Source of the DNA: Myxococcales bacterium
Lineage (GTDB): Bacteria; Myxococcota_A; Polyangia; Polyangiales; Polyangiaceae
Direction of reading: 5' to 3'
Length of the DNA: 64,000 bases
NCBI GenBank assembly: GCA_013297655.1
Contig: JAAFHV010000006.1
Location: 29,623-93,622 of the forward strand
The notes under the pieces are model-generated. The model saw only the letters and a list, made by a program, of their open reading frames with translations, searched no databases and was not told where the DNA came from. This document shows, one piece after another, positions 1 to 8,874 of the stretch; position 1 is the first letter of the stretch, and the number at the start of each line of letters is the position of its first letter. The position numbers were made by a program, and so were the translations under genes.

Positions 1-82
1 CGCTCCACGCCCGTTCCGCCGTGGTCAGCGCCCTCCGAAGAAGCGCTGACGCGCAGAGACACGTTGCGCCCGCGGGGACGGG

Positions 83-1300
83 TCACGTCGCGCGGGCGAG
101 GGCCTCCAGGCCCGCGCGAACCTTCGCCCCCGCTTCGTGCAGGTCGCTGTCGGCGAGCACGCCGAAGATCTCTTCGCCGACCTCGAGCGCGCGCGCCGCA
201 CGGGATGGGATGTCGCCGTCTTTGCCCCCCGCGAGCATCAACGTCTCTACAGCTCCCGCCACGTCGCCTTCCTCGAGCTGTGCCCAGGTAGCGTCGTAAT
301 AGGCAAATCGATTTCCGGTGTGCTTCGCGCGCTCCAAGATCGTCGCGATACGCTCTCGGTGCCTGTCCAAGAGACCGAGCGCCCACTCCTTTTCGACCAA
401 GAACGCCGTGCGGGTGGCGTGCCACAGCGACGGCAGCGCAAGGGCCCGATCGGCGAGTCGAAGCGCGTCCTCGTCGCGATGCTGCGCGCGAAGAATGCGG
501 GCTCGCGCGAGGATCCCCAGCGCTTCGCCGTCGTCCCCCGGCGCCGCGACGAGACGCTCCACGAGCGCCTCCGCCTCGTCGAAACGACCTTGCACCGTGT
601 GCAACGTGACGAGGGCAGAGATCACGTTACGGGCGCTGATCGGATAGAGCGTCTCCCACGGGAGGAGCTCGTGATTCGGGTCCGCGAGGCGCTCGATCGG
701 CGCGCGCGAGAGCTCGATTGCGGCAGCCACGGAGGCGGACGGATCGGCAACTCCGACGAGGGCGGGCAAGGCCTCGACTGCCCACTCCACGAGCGCCTTG
801 TCGAGCCACTGTTCGTACCAATCGAAGAACGAAGATCCCTCGAAGACGAACCCCCCGTGCTCCTCGCGCATGTCGGCCCAAACCTGACCACGCTTCTCGC
901 CGACGAGGACGAGCATGCTCTTGTAGCCGCAACCTTGGTCGGCGAGGAGGAGCGCGCCGCCCCGCCGCGACAGGTTCTTCATGACGCTGTCGTCGTCCGC
1001 CGCGGCGTCGCCCACGAAGGGGTCCGCGAGCGCCCATCTCGCCAGATCGTCGCTCTCCGGAAATGGGCGAAGGCCGTAATACGGCCCCGCGCCCGAGCTC
1101 GCGATTCGGCCCAGGTAAGCGCGATAGTCGGGAGGAAAGCTCACCCCCGCGCGGCGCTCGTTCTCGACGATCGCCGCCTCGTCGAGGGTGGGCTCGAGGG
1201 CATATTCGTGGCCAGACGCGCCGAACACGTGTCGCCCCTCGTCGATCGCGCGAAGGAGGTCGAGTCGCTTGCGAATCCGGTCGATGGCATCGTCGTTCAT
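83..1300 (-). CDS. SMI1/KNR4 (SUKH) domain protein with helical-repeat tail
   Basis: The product is 405 residues, starting at the ATG at 1300; an upstream frame extension to 1375 has poor codon content and was dropped. The N-terminal half resembles the SUKH/SMI1-KNR4 fold: an acidic helix with ENERRAGVSFPPDYRAYL, then GAGPYYGL, then a strand-rich part ending in FFDWYEQWLDKAL. This fold is known from immunity proteins and general protein-interaction modules. The C-terminal half is an Ala/Leu/Arg-rich helical stretch with TPR-like spacing. No signal peptide is seen, so it should be cytoplasmic. No toxin gene is adjacent, so an immunity role is not supported here. The fold call is fairly sure; the function is unknown. 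Confidence 0.75.
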   Translation of the reverse strand: MNDDAIDRIRKRLDLLRAIDEGRHVFGASGHEYALEPTLDEAAIVENERRAGVSFPPDYRAYLGRIASSGAGPYYGLRPFPESDDLARWALADPFVGDAAADDDSVMKNLSRRGGALLLADQGCGYKSMLVLVGEKRGQVWADMREEHGGFVFEGSSFFDWYEQWLDKALVEWAVEALPALVGVADPSASVAAAIELSRAPIERLADPNHELLPWETLYPISARNVISALVTLHTVQGRFDEAEALVERLVAAPGDDGEALGILARARILRAQHRDEDALRLADRALALPSLWHATRTAFLVEKEWALGLLDRHRERIATILERAKHTGNRFAYYDATWAQLEEGDVAGAVETLMLAGGKDGDIPSRAARALEVGEEIFGVLADSDLHEAGAKVRAGLEALARAT

Positions 1301-1468
1301 GTGCGCGCTCTCTCTCCCGTGCCTCGGCGCGGCGATGCGGCGATCGCCGTCGCGCGTCTGCCGTGCCGAGCCCACACGCAGAAACTACCACTCGACGCGC
1401 GCTCGTCTCGTCGCCCGACTGGACGGCAACGGGCCTCTTTCGCGGCGTGAGCTACGCTTGAAGAGCCT

Positions 1469-2398
1469 ATGGCCTTTGCCGCGCGATCCGCATGTTTTTC
1501 CCGGATTTTCGCGACCCTCCTCGTCGCGACGACCTGCGCATGCACGCCGCAAGCGCAGGAGCGCACACCTCCACCTCCACCGGTCCTCGAGGCCCCCGTC
1601 GCCGCGGCCCTACCCGCCGCGGAGGTCGACCTCGGAGAGGCCTTCCGAGATCGCGCGTCGTACGCAGAGGTCTACATTCCAGCCCACCTCGCGATTCGAC
1701 AAGGGCACTACGACCTCGTGGTCCACTTTCACGGTATCCCGAAGCTGCAGGAAGACGCGACCGCGCGCGCGAACGTCTCGGCCGTGATCGCGAGCGTGAA
1801 CGTGGGCACTCAATCTGGCCCTTATGGCGCGATCTTCCGCCAGAAGGCCATTTTCCCCGACATGCTCGAGAAGATCGAAGCGGTCGTGAGGAAGCGCCCG
1901 AACCTCGCGAACGTCACGCGGGGCCGCCTCGCCCTCACCGGGTGGAGCTCGGGAGCCGCTGCCGTCACGGCGCTACTTGCCAATGGCTTCGGCAAAGACG
2001 CGGACGCGGTGCTCCTCGCCGATGGTCTCTTCGCGGCTTACGTCGACCCGAAGCGCAAGACCATCTACCAAAAGACACTCGAGCCGGTGGCCGACTACGT
2101 GGAGCGCGCCAAACGAGGGGAGACCCTGTTCGTGCTCACTCACACGTCGATCCCGACCGACGGCTTCCCCGCGATGCCCGATACGACCGGCGAGCTATTG
2201 AAAATGACCCACCTCGAGAAGAAAGCGCCGAAGAGCGAGAAGGGCCCCTGCAGCTCGAAGGTGCTCTACGAGGTCCACGAGGGGAACGCGCACGTCACCG
2301 GCTACGACGGCATGCTCGCGGGCGACCATATCTCCCAAATCAAGCACATGGACGAGAGCGAATTTTCCTATCTTCGCGATCGCTGGAAGGCCCCTTGA
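1469..2398 (+). CDS. Exported alpha/beta-hydrolase-like protein, probable lipoprotein
   Basis: The product is 309 residues. It begins with a hydrophobic signal sequence that ends in Cys residues (VATTCAC), followed by a Pro-rich linker; the lipobox is imperfect, so lipidation is likely but not certain. A GWSSGA motif near residue 163 fits the nucleophile elbow of alpha/beta hydrolases, and LVVHFHGIP near residue 90 fits the oxyanion-hole strand. A late HVTGYDG could supply the catalytic His. No specific substrate can be read from the sequence. It is convergent with the larger exported hydrolase at 2418-4436, only 19 bases away. Confidence 0.7.
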   Translation: MAFAARSACFSRIFATLLVATTCACTPQAQERTPPPPPVLEAPVAAALPAAEVDLGEAFRDRASYAEVYIPAHLAIRQGHYDLVVHFHGIPKLQEDATARANVSAVIASVNVGTQSGPYGAIFRQKAIFPDMLEKIEAVVRKRPNLANVTRGRLALTGWSSGAAAVTALLANGFGKDADAVLLADGLFAAYVDPKRKTIYQKTLEPVADYVERAKRGETLFVLTHTSIPTDGFPAMPDTTGELLKMTHLEKKAPKSEKGPCSSKVLYEVHEGNAHVTGYDGMLAGDHISQIKHMDESEFSYLRDRWKAP

Positions 2399-2417
2399 AG
2401 CGAGGGCTACCCGCGCT

Positions 2418-4436
2418 TCAGGGCGGGAGGACCAGCTTGCAAGGGCCAGCGCAGGGGTGAATCACCCTTCCTTCGACCGAGAGGAACGCGTCCAGTTGGC
2501 GCACTGCCTCGTCGGACTTGCGGAGGTAGTCGTGCACCTTGTTCGTGGGGTTCGGCACCGGATCGGCGCTGTTCGCCCCGAGGCCGAAATCGAACAGCGT
2601 GATCGCCGACGTGAGCGACTCGGCCCCCGCCTCGGGAACGCCGAATAGCGGAGTCGCGGCTGGTGCCGTCTGCGAAATACCGAGCGCGCGCGCATGAATG
2701 AAGCCCCCGAGCGGCGGCACCGCAGAGTCGCCGAGGCCCACCTGCAAGAGAACGCGCCTGTCGTCCGGCGAGCCGGGAAACTTTTCCTTCAGCATGTTCG
2801 ACGCGTACGTGAGCGGATCGATGCGATCGAGCGCCGACTGGAAGCTCGCCGCGAAGGCCTGATCGGAGAGCGAGCTCCCGAGGACCGAATGCACGATCAC
2901 GAACAGCGGCGCGAACGGCGCCGCGCGCGGCATCATGTGGGTGAAACCAGCCCCTGTGACGTTCAAGGCGACGCGAGAGAAGTCGGGGTCCAACGCTCCG
3001 AGCACACCCCCGAGGATCGCGCCCTGGCTGATTCCCACGTAGTGGATTCGTGCCGAATCGAAGAGCACCTTCCCTGCCTCGGGATCACCCTCGCAGGCGC
3101 CCTCCCCCGTCGCGGGGCGAGTGAGCTCGGGGAGGTCGAACGCCCCCTTCTTCACCGCCGCCGTGGTCACGATCCAATTGGCCATCGCCTGGTGCACACG
3201 CTCGGTAAAATCGGTCGTCCGCGCGGGGTCCTCCGAGATGGTCTGCGCGAGCCAATCCCGGTCGGGCACCGACATTCCTGCCCAATCGATCCCGAAGGTG
3301 ACCGCCTCGAGGCGATTGCCAATCTCGGTGGCGGGGGCCGAGGTCATTTCGCCCTGATCTCCGAAGAACCCGTGGCCGTAGGCGATAGCGCGCCCCTTTT
3401 GGCACTTGGTCTTGAGCGAGGTGGGCACGTGGACGGAGAAGGCGATGCTCGTGGTGCCCTTTTGCACGACTACCCCTTTGGCGTCGCGCGAGAGGCGCGC
3501 GCCGGGCACGTCGGTCTCGGTGAAGAGCGGCACCTCGATCGTGCCGCGCACGATCTTCCAGGTCGGGCCGGTGCGCGGCTCGACCCCCGTGACGGTGACC
3601 TTGGGGGTGTTCGCGCCGAGCCACGCGAGGGTGAGCTTTCGCACCTCGAGCATGTCGGTCTTGGGGGACTCTTCGCTGCCGGTCGTGAAATCCCACGCGA
3701 GCTGGAGCTCGCTCCGCGCGACGCCGAGCTTCTCGAGGGGGGCGAAGACCTCGGACTCGTAACGATCGCGAATGGCTACGAGCGCTGGCTCTTTGGCAGT
3801 CTTGTCGCGCAGCTTCGCGAACCCGGGGGCCGCCGGCGCGGGCTCACCGGAGACGAGGAGCACCTTGCGAAAAGCCACCACGTAGCGTGTCTTCGCGCGC
3901 AGCTTCGTGAACGACCGCAGGGCGACGGATTGGCGCACGGTGCCTTCCCCGTCGTCGAGGCGATTCGATGGCAAATCGGTATAATGCTCGACGAGCTTGC
4001 CGGTGCTCGTGTCGAGGAGCAACGTCGCGGAGTCTTTCGTCGCGCTCGCGCCAGGGTCGCCGTTCACGTTCGGGAGGCCCTTCGCGATCAACTCTTCGCC
4101 AGGGAGCGCGCCGACGATGGAGGCCGCGGTGGAGAAGCCGTCGAAGCGCCCGAGGGGATGAACGTCGGCGACCTTGCCCGTCTTCGTCTTCACCTCCGAC
4201 CCACTCGGGACGGCGAGGCGAAACCCGGTCGCGGTAGACGAGTCGGCTACGCGCAGAAAGTCCGACGGATAAGGGAGAAAACACGCCTCGCCACCGAGGA
4301 GCGGTTGGCACCCTTCTGCGATCGTGAGAGCGGCCGGCTCGGGCGGCGTGGGCGTGGGTGTCTCCGAGCACGCGAACGCGCCGAGAGCGAAGGCAGAGAG
4401 ATGAACGATTCCAGCTCGGAAGCGGCGCGCCTGCAT
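2418..4436 (-). CDS. Lipoprotein with alpha/beta-hydrolase (lipase-like) domain
   Basis: The product is 672 residues from the ATG at 4436, which places a basic, hydrophobic signal peptide right before the lipobox GAFAC. After a Thr/Pro linker there is a long N-terminal region of the type found in bacterial extracellular lipases (PYPSDFLR, then a beta-rich stretch). The C-terminal part holds YVGISQGAILGG near residue 467, a GxSxG nucleophile elbow. AYGHGFFGDQGE about 110 residues earlier fits an oxyanion-hole region. It is probably an outer-membrane or periplasmic esterase or lipase. The frame could start at 4475, but that would bury the signal peptide. Substrate unknown. Confidence 0.78.
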   Translation of the reverse strand: MQARRFRAGIVHLSAFALGAFACSETPTPTPPEPAALTIAEGCQPLLGGEACFLPYPSDFLRVADSSTATGFRLAVPSGSEVKTKTGKVADVHPLGRFDGFSTAASIVGALPGEELIAKGLPNVNGDPGASATKDSATLLLDTSTGKLVEHYTDLPSNRLDDGEGTVRQSVALRSFTKLRAKTRYVVAFRKVLLVSGEPAPAAPGFAKLRDKTAKEPALVAIRDRYESEVFAPLEKLGVARSELQLAWDFTTGSEESPKTDMLEVRKLTLAWLGANTPKVTVTGVEPRTGPTWKIVRGTIEVPLFTETDVPGARLSRDAKGVVVQKGTTSIAFSVHVPTSLKTKCQKGRAIAYGHGFFGDQGEMTSAPATEIGNRLEAVTFGIDWAGMSVPDRDWLAQTISEDPARTTDFTERVHQAMANWIVTTAAVKKGAFDLPELTRPATGEGACEGDPEAGKVLFDSARIHYVGISQGAILGGVLGALDPDFSRVALNVTGAGFTHMMPRAAPFAPLFVIVHSVLGSSLSDQAFAASFQSALDRIDPLTYASNMLKEKFPGSPDDRRVLLQVGLGDSAVPPLGGFIHARALGISQTAPAATPLFGVPEAGAESLTSAITLFDFGLGANSADPVPNPTNKVHDYLRKSDEAVRQLDAFLSVEGRVIHPCAGPCKLVLPP

Positions 4437-4643
4437 GAAGACCCTCGGCGAAATCTGCGCTCGTTTCGAACGCATAGCCGAGGGTGTACCGGCGCGAACC
4501 TCGCTGCAAGCTCGAAGCGTGCGACGCCGATCGCGCGCGCCTCGTCACCGCGGAAAGAGCCAATCACGAGCTGCCCGCGGTGCCGGTTCGCGACCATCCC
4601 ATCGCATACGACGGGCGAGAGCGGCTGATGCGCGCGCGGGCGC

Positions 4644-5651
4644 TCAAAACGCGTAACCAACGCCCGCTTGGAACGCGAGCGTCACGATGAACGGGGTGCC
4701 GGTGACGAAGCCGACCTCGAGCGGCTTCGCGACGATGAAGAGCCCCTCGCCGCCCTTGCTCGGCTTGCGGACCTTGCCCGCTTCGAGCTTCTCGACGGTG
4801 GCCGATTGCTCGACGATGTTGATCTCGACGCGGCGGTTCTTCTCGCGGCCTTCCTCGTTGTCGTTCGAGGCGATTGGGTTCTTCGCGCCGAAGCCCTTCG
4901 CCTCGAGCATGCCCTCCGATACCCCCCCGCGCTTCACGAGGTGCTCGCGAACGGCGCGGGCACGAGCGTCGGAGAGCTTCTCGTTCGCGGCCGCGTCGCC
5001 TTCGGAGCTCGCGTGGCCTTCGATCCGGAGCTTCTTGAGCTGAGGATTGCCTTTGATGACCGTCGCGATCTCGGCGAGCAGAGAGTCGCTCGCGCTCTCG
5101 ATGACGGCCTCGTTGTGCTTGAACTGGATCTTCTCGCGAATCTCTACTTTGTTCGCGGCGACGACCACCCGCTTCGGCGCCTCCACGACCGGGACGGCCG
5201 ACTCTTCGTCGATCTTTTCGAGAGGGAAAAAGCGACCCTCCACGCCGAATCCGAAGTGGGCGCCCGGATCGCCGGCAGAGAACGGATAGGCAATTCCGCC
5301 AAAACCATAGGGCGCGATCGTGAGCTCGCGCCGGCCGAGAGGGATCGCCAAGTCGTACCCGAGGCGCAGCACGGTCGCCCCGATCGAGCCGTTCGCGAAA
5401 GCGAACTTTTGTGTCGCGCCGATCACGAAGCCATCGTGACGACCGCTCACGTGATACCCGCCGTGGAGCTCGAGCGGGAACTGCACCCCCGTCTGGGAGA
5501 TGCCATTGGCGCTACCGAACGCGAGCTGCACGCCCACGACGTGCGCTTGCACGTACGCAGGACCGCGCTCGCTCTCGGCTGCGCGAGCATCTCCGAGGCA
5601 TCCGAGGGAGACGACGAGCGCGACGAGACCACATCCAAGGAGACGCTTCAT
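4644..5651 (-). CDS. Outer-membrane beta-barrel protein with internal OmpA-like domain
   Basis: The product is 335 residues with a signal peptide ending near ARA-AES (residue 25). Residues about 30-140 alternate in the way of membrane beta strands. Residues about 165-283 form an OmpA-like peptidoglycan-binding domain: IRIEGHASSEG, then LSDARARAVREHL, then GFGAKNPIASNDNEEGR and NRRVEINI, including the usual Asp/Arg contacts. Unusually, about 50 residues follow the OmpA domain, return to barrel-like strands and end in GVGYAF, the terminal aromatic signature recognised by the Bam machinery. The OmpA module therefore looks inserted into a barrel loop rather than appended. It probably links the outer membrane to peptidoglycan. 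Confidence 0.85.
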   Translation of the reverse strand: MKRLLGCGLVALVVSLGCLGDARAAESERGPAYVQAHVVGVQLAFGSANGISQTGVQFPLELHGGYHVSGRHDGFVIGATQKFAFANGSIGATVLRLGYDLAIPLGRRELTIAPYGFGGIAYPFSAGDPGAHFGFGVEGRFFPLEKIDEESAVPVVEAPKRVVVAANKVEIREKIQFKHNEAVIESASDSLLAEIATVIKGNPQLKKLRIEGHASSEGDAAANEKLSDARARAVREHLVKRGGVSEGMLEAKGFGAKNPIASNDNEEGREKNRRVEINIVEQSATVEKLEAGKVRKPSKGGEGLFIVAKPLEVGFVTGTPFIVTLAFQAGVGYAF

Positions 5652-5884
5652 GACGGTGAACCTCGAGTCGAAGAGGGCGGCCTCCGCGGCCGTCGCTCCC
5701 GATGACGGAGGCTCCCCGTCGTCGTCGCATCGAATTCTTCCGAGACCGCTCCGGCGCTTCGAGTGCCATCGGCCACCTCACGAGGGGAAGGTGCCCTCGG
5801 ATCGAGCCCGCCTGCCAGGGTGGCAACTCGAGTGGTCAGGAGGCGTCGTCGATGCGTCCGTACGTCAACTGCTGCTGCCGGGCC

Positions 5885-6376
5885 TCACACCCGAACTTCG
5901 AGTTGGGCCGGAACCGCGTGCGGCTCACGGACCGCATCGAGGACCTTCTTCGTCCGCGGGTCGCCGTCGCCGTCGATGTACTCGAGCGCGAGGCACGCGA
6001 GCAGCGTCCACGCGCGCGGGTCGAGATCACGGACGTCGTTCTCCCAGCGAGAGATGGTGCCTACGCCGAGGCCGAGCATGTGCGCGACCTCCTTTGCTTG
6101 GAGGCCCATGGTTGCGCGCAAAAACCGAAAGGATTCGCCATTCACGCGGCCGGACATCGCGACGACCCGGAGGGCTGCCATCGCGGCTGCGCGCGCTACT
6201 GCGGCGGGTTTCGCGAGGCGCCCGCAGCGCTCGCACCCGGTGCTTTCCACGCGCACCACGAGAGGGGCCTCGAAGCCGACCTCGAACGTGCGCTGCTGTT
6301 CGATGATCCCGAGACGGACTTGCCCACAGCGAGCGCAGCCCAATCGATCCTGACGAGTCTGTGTTTCCACTTCCAT
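5885..6376 (-). CDS. MqsA/YgiT-type zinc-finger plus HTH regulator, solitary
   Basis: The product is 163 residues from the ATG at 6376. The N-terminus carries two CxxC pairs (CARC near residue 14 and CERC near 48) that match the zinc finger of the MqsA/YgiT antitoxin family. After an Ala-rich linker comes an Xre-type helix-turn-helix (LGLQ-type AKEVAHMLGLGVGTISRWEN). In type II MqsRA systems this protein neutralises an RNase toxin and represses its operon. No MqsR-like toxin frame is visible on either side: upstream lie 472 bases without a convincing gene and downstream is the gap before the OmpA-type gene. It may be an orphan antitoxin recruited as a regulator. Confidence 0.75.
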   Translation of the reverse strand: MEVETQTRQDRLGCARCGQVRLGIIEQQRTFEVGFEAPLVVRVESTGCERCGRLAKPAAVARAAAMAALRVVAMSGRVNGESFRFLRATMGLQAKEVAHMLGLGVGTISRWENDVRDLDPRAWTLLACLALEYIDGDGDPRTKKVLDAVREPHAVPAQLEVRV

Positions 6377-6848
6377 ACCTGCCCTAATGCAACCCGGGTA
6401 CCAGCTCGCGTACGCGACGGTCGGACCGCTCGGGGAACGTCGGCGAACCGAGCCTGTCGAAACGATCCGTGAAAGTCCTCGACGATGAGCGCCTCGCGGG
6501 CGGCGCCTCCCGACGAACGCGCTCGCGACGTGGAGTGGCCCCCGAGGCGCGCGCTGCTGCTTGGAGGCCTCATCGGCGGCGTGCCCGAGGCGATCTTTCA
6601 TCGCCGGCACCGGGCCGCGTGACGACGGACATCGGGAGCGAGCTCGCGGCGCGGCGCGAGAGGTAAGAGGCGGACCGGACGACGCGAGCCTTCGAAGCGT
6701 ACGGGCTCGGGTCGGGCGAAGCGCGGTTCGCACACGAATCCGGCAACTGGTTCAACCAGCCGACGACTTTGGTTCACACCGGGCAGCGCGAGATGCGAAT
6801 TTGCCCGCAAAAACGCGGCCTCGCGGGTGGCATGGCGCTGGCTAACGA
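6377..6848. other. Intergenic region without a convincing gene
   Basis: These 472 bases separate the divergent MqsA-like and GtrA-like genes. Short frames exist on both strands, but they are Arg-rich, overlap each other and have no family resemblance. The region must carry both promoters; I could not place boxes with confidence. It is where an MqsR-type toxin would be expected, and none is seen. Confidence 0.5.
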
Positions 6849-7280
6849 ATGGTCATGACCTCTCGTTTGCCCCTCCGGCGGCTCCACCGAAGCGCCCTCG
6901 TCGGCTTCGCGGCGACCATGATCGACCTCGCCGCGCTCGCGTTCGGCGTGGAGATCCTCCACCTCGATCCGCGCGCGGTCACGCCGGTGGCGCTCGGCAT
7001 CGGGGTGCTCGTGCAGTTCTTCGGGAACAAGGTGCTCGCGTTCCAAGACCGTTCAGCCGCCTGGGCGCGGCAAGCGATGCTCTTCTTGGCTGTCGAAGCG
7101 GCGGGGTACACCGCGAACATCGCCCTCTTCGCGCTCCTCTCCACCGTCGCCCCCGTTCGGATCCCGTACGCGTTGCTGCGTGTCGTCATCGGCTCGGCGG
7201 TGTACTTCGGTATCTGTTTGCCACTCTGGTCGAAGATCTTTCGCGCTCGCGGCGACGAAGGAGAGGAGGCCCACGCATGA
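6849..7280 (+). CDS. GtrA-like membrane protein
   Basis: The product is 143 residues with four predicted membrane helices. It matches the GtrA/DPMS small-flippase pattern: a first helix with ALVGFAATMIDLA, a second with FFGNKVLAFQ, and two more helices before a charged tail. GtrA-family proteins are thought to help move undecaprenyl- or polyprenyl-linked sugars across the inner membrane. The stop codon overlaps the start of the downstream glycosyltransferase by 4 bases (ATGA at 7277-7280), which implies coupled translation and a joint role in making a glycolipid or decorating a surface glycan. Translation may instead begin at the Met codon 6 bases further on. Confidence 0.85.
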   Translation: MVMTSRLPLRRLHRSALVGFAATMIDLAALAFGVEILHLDPRAVTPVALGIGVLVQFFGNKVLAFQDRSAAWARQAMLFLAVEAAGYTANIALFALLSTVAPVRIPYALLRVVIGSAVYFGICLPLWSKIFRARGDEGEEAHA

Positions 7281-8578
7281 ACGCCATCGTATTCCTGCCG
7301 ATGCTGCTCGTGACGATTTGGACGGTGCTCGGGCTCGTCGCGATGGCGCGCACCATGCGGCGGCGACGCGGCGCCGAGAGCACCCTCCCCGGGATCACGG
7401 TCTTGAAGCCCCTCGCCGGCGCCGACACGAACCTCGAAGAGAACCTACGAACGGTATTCGAACAGGATCATCCTTCGTTCGAGGTGCTCTTCGGCGTCGA
7501 GTCCCCCGACGACCCTGCCGTCGCGGTCGCGGAGCGTGTACGTGCGCGCTATCCCCACGTTCCCAGCAAGATCGTCGTGACTCCGGCGGGCGAAGCCAAG
7601 AACCCCAAGGTCCGCAATCTGCTCGGGCTCCTGCCGCACGCGCGCCACGACGCGTGTGTCATCAGCGACAGCAATGTACGTGTAGCCCCCGACTACCTCT
7701 CCGACCTCCTGGAGACGCGCGCTCGCGCCGGCGCGGGGCTCGTTACGAACTTGGTCGCCGGGGTCGGCGAGGAGACGCTCGGTGCCGCCGCCGAGTGCGC
7801 TCAGCTCAATGGCTTTTGCACACCGGGGAGCTGCCTCCCCACGTCGATCGGACAAGCCGCGATCATCGGCAAGTCGATCCTCTTCTCGCAATCGGAGCTC
7901 GAGCGGCTCGGTGGCCTGCGCAAGGTCGCCGACGTATTGGCCGAGGATTTCGTGCTCGGGAAGATGTACGAGCACGCGGGCCTCTCGCTCTCGATCGCGC
8001 GGACGGTGGTCGAGAACGTGACCGGCAAGGTAAGTCTCCGAGGTTTCTTCGCGCGGCAACGTCGGTGGGCCGCCCTCCGCTGGAACCTCGCGCCGTTCGC
8101 GTTCGTCCTCGAGGGCGCCACCAATCCGCTCGTGTTGCTCCTCGTCGCGCTCTTCGTTCGCCCTCCGCATCTGTTCACCGTCGCAGCGCCGTGGATGCTC
8201 GCGGTGGCGCTCCTCCGCGACGTGGGTGGCTGGGTGCTCCTCCGCGGCTTTCGGCGCGCGTACTTGCCTGTCGTGGTGCTGCCCGTAAAAGACACCCTCG
8301 CGCTCCTCGCGTTCCTCGCCGCGCCGTTCACGCGGACACTCTCGTGGCGCGGGCGCTCGCTCCGCCTCGGCGCGGGCACGATCCTCTACGCAGCAGACGA
8401 ACGAAAGACCGCCCGCCGTCCGCTCCTTCAGGCTGCGCGAACGAGCGCGCGGAGCACGGTCAAAATGGCCTCCGGAATGGGAGTGGGGCGCCGCGTCTCG
8501 CGGTCGACGAAGACGTGGACGAAATGCCCCTCCGCCACCGCCACCGGCCGCCGCGCGACGAACACCCCGAGCTCGTAG
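7277..8578 (+). CDS. Family 2/21 glycosyltransferase, HpnI- or ceramide glucosyltransferase-like
   Basis: The product is 433 residues with an N-terminal membrane helix, a GT-A domain and C-terminal helices. Visible motifs are ITVLKPLAGAD and LEENLRTVFEQDHP at the nucleotide-sugar site, SDSNVRVAPDYL (the DxD-like metal site), AEDFVLGK, and RQRRWAALRW, which is the (Q/R)xxRW signature. This layout matches ceramide glucosyltransferases and the hopanoid enzyme HpnI, which transfers a sugar to a membrane lipid. It is translationally coupled to the GtrA-like gene. The last 50 or so codons run 151 bases into the convergent thioesterase gene and look unlike the rest of the protein, so the native C-terminus may have been lost or extended. 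The acceptor lipid is unknown. Confidence 0.85.
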   Translation: MNAIVFLPMLLVTIWTVLGLVAMARTMRRRRGAESTLPGITVLKPLAGADTNLEENLRTVFEQDHPSFEVLFGVESPDDPAVAVAERVRARYPHVPSKIVVTPAGEAKNPKVRNLLGLLPHARHDACVISDSNVRVAPDYLSDLLETRARAGAGLVTNLVAGVGEETLGAAAECAQLNGFCTPGSCLPTSIGQAAIIGKSILFSQSELERLGGLRKVADVLAEDFVLGKMYEHAGLSLSIARTVVENVTGKVSLRGFFARQRRWAALRWNLAPFAFVLEGATNPLVLLLVALFVRPPHLFTVAAPWMLAVALLRDVGGWVLLRGFRRAYLPVVVLPVKDTLALLAFLAAPFTRTLSWRGRSLRLGAGTILYAADERKTARRPLLQAARTSARSTVKMASGMGVGRRVSRSTKTWTKCPSATATGRRATNTPSS

Positions 8579-8874
8579 CGTACGCTCGAGGTGCCGAGCT
8601 TTCCGACGCGAATGCCCACCGTCACGTCCTCCGGATAGGAAACTGGCGCGTGGTAGCTGCAACCCGACTCGACACAAAGGCCTATCGCGAGCCCCTCCGC
8701 GACGTCGAGCCCGCCCTCCTCGACGAGGAGCTTGTTCACCGCGCTGTCGAACCATGCATAATACACGACGTTGTTCACGTGCCCGTAGACGTCGTTGTCG
8801 CCCCAGCGGGTGGTGAGCTGCACGAAACGCGCGTACGCCGATTGCGGCGAAGGTACCTTCCGCGCCTCGCTCAC
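8428..8874 (-). CDS. Acyl-CoA thioesterase, 4HBT hot-dog family
   Basis: The product is 148 residues with a GTG start at 8874. The motif RWGDNDVYGHVNNVVYY is the 4-hydroxybenzoyl-CoA thioesterase signature, with Asp in the catalytic position and GHVNN in the following helix. It should hydrolyse an acyl- or aryl-CoA in the cytoplasm. The start overlaps the stop of the upstream transhydrogenase gene by 4 bases (GTGA), so the two are co-translated and may share a metabolite, for example a CoA ester made from the keto or hydroxy acid. The distant homologue at 45016 has a different N-terminal motif. Its 3' end overlaps the glycosyltransferase gene on the other strand. Confidence 0.88.
   Translation of the reverse strand: MSEARKVPSPQSAYARFVQLTTRWGDNDVYGHVNNVVYYAWFDSAVNKLLVEEGGLDVAEGLAIGLCVESGCSYHAPVSYPEDVTVGIRVGKLGTSSVRYELGVFVARRPVAVAEGHFVHVFVDRETRRPTPIPEAILTVLRALVRAA

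Noticed and set aside
2694..4628. 644-codon open frame opposite the lipoprotein hydrolase gene
   Set aside because: It is antisense to a gene with a signal peptide and catalytic motif, and has an Arg/Glu/His-rich composition typical of shadow frames in GC-rich DNA.
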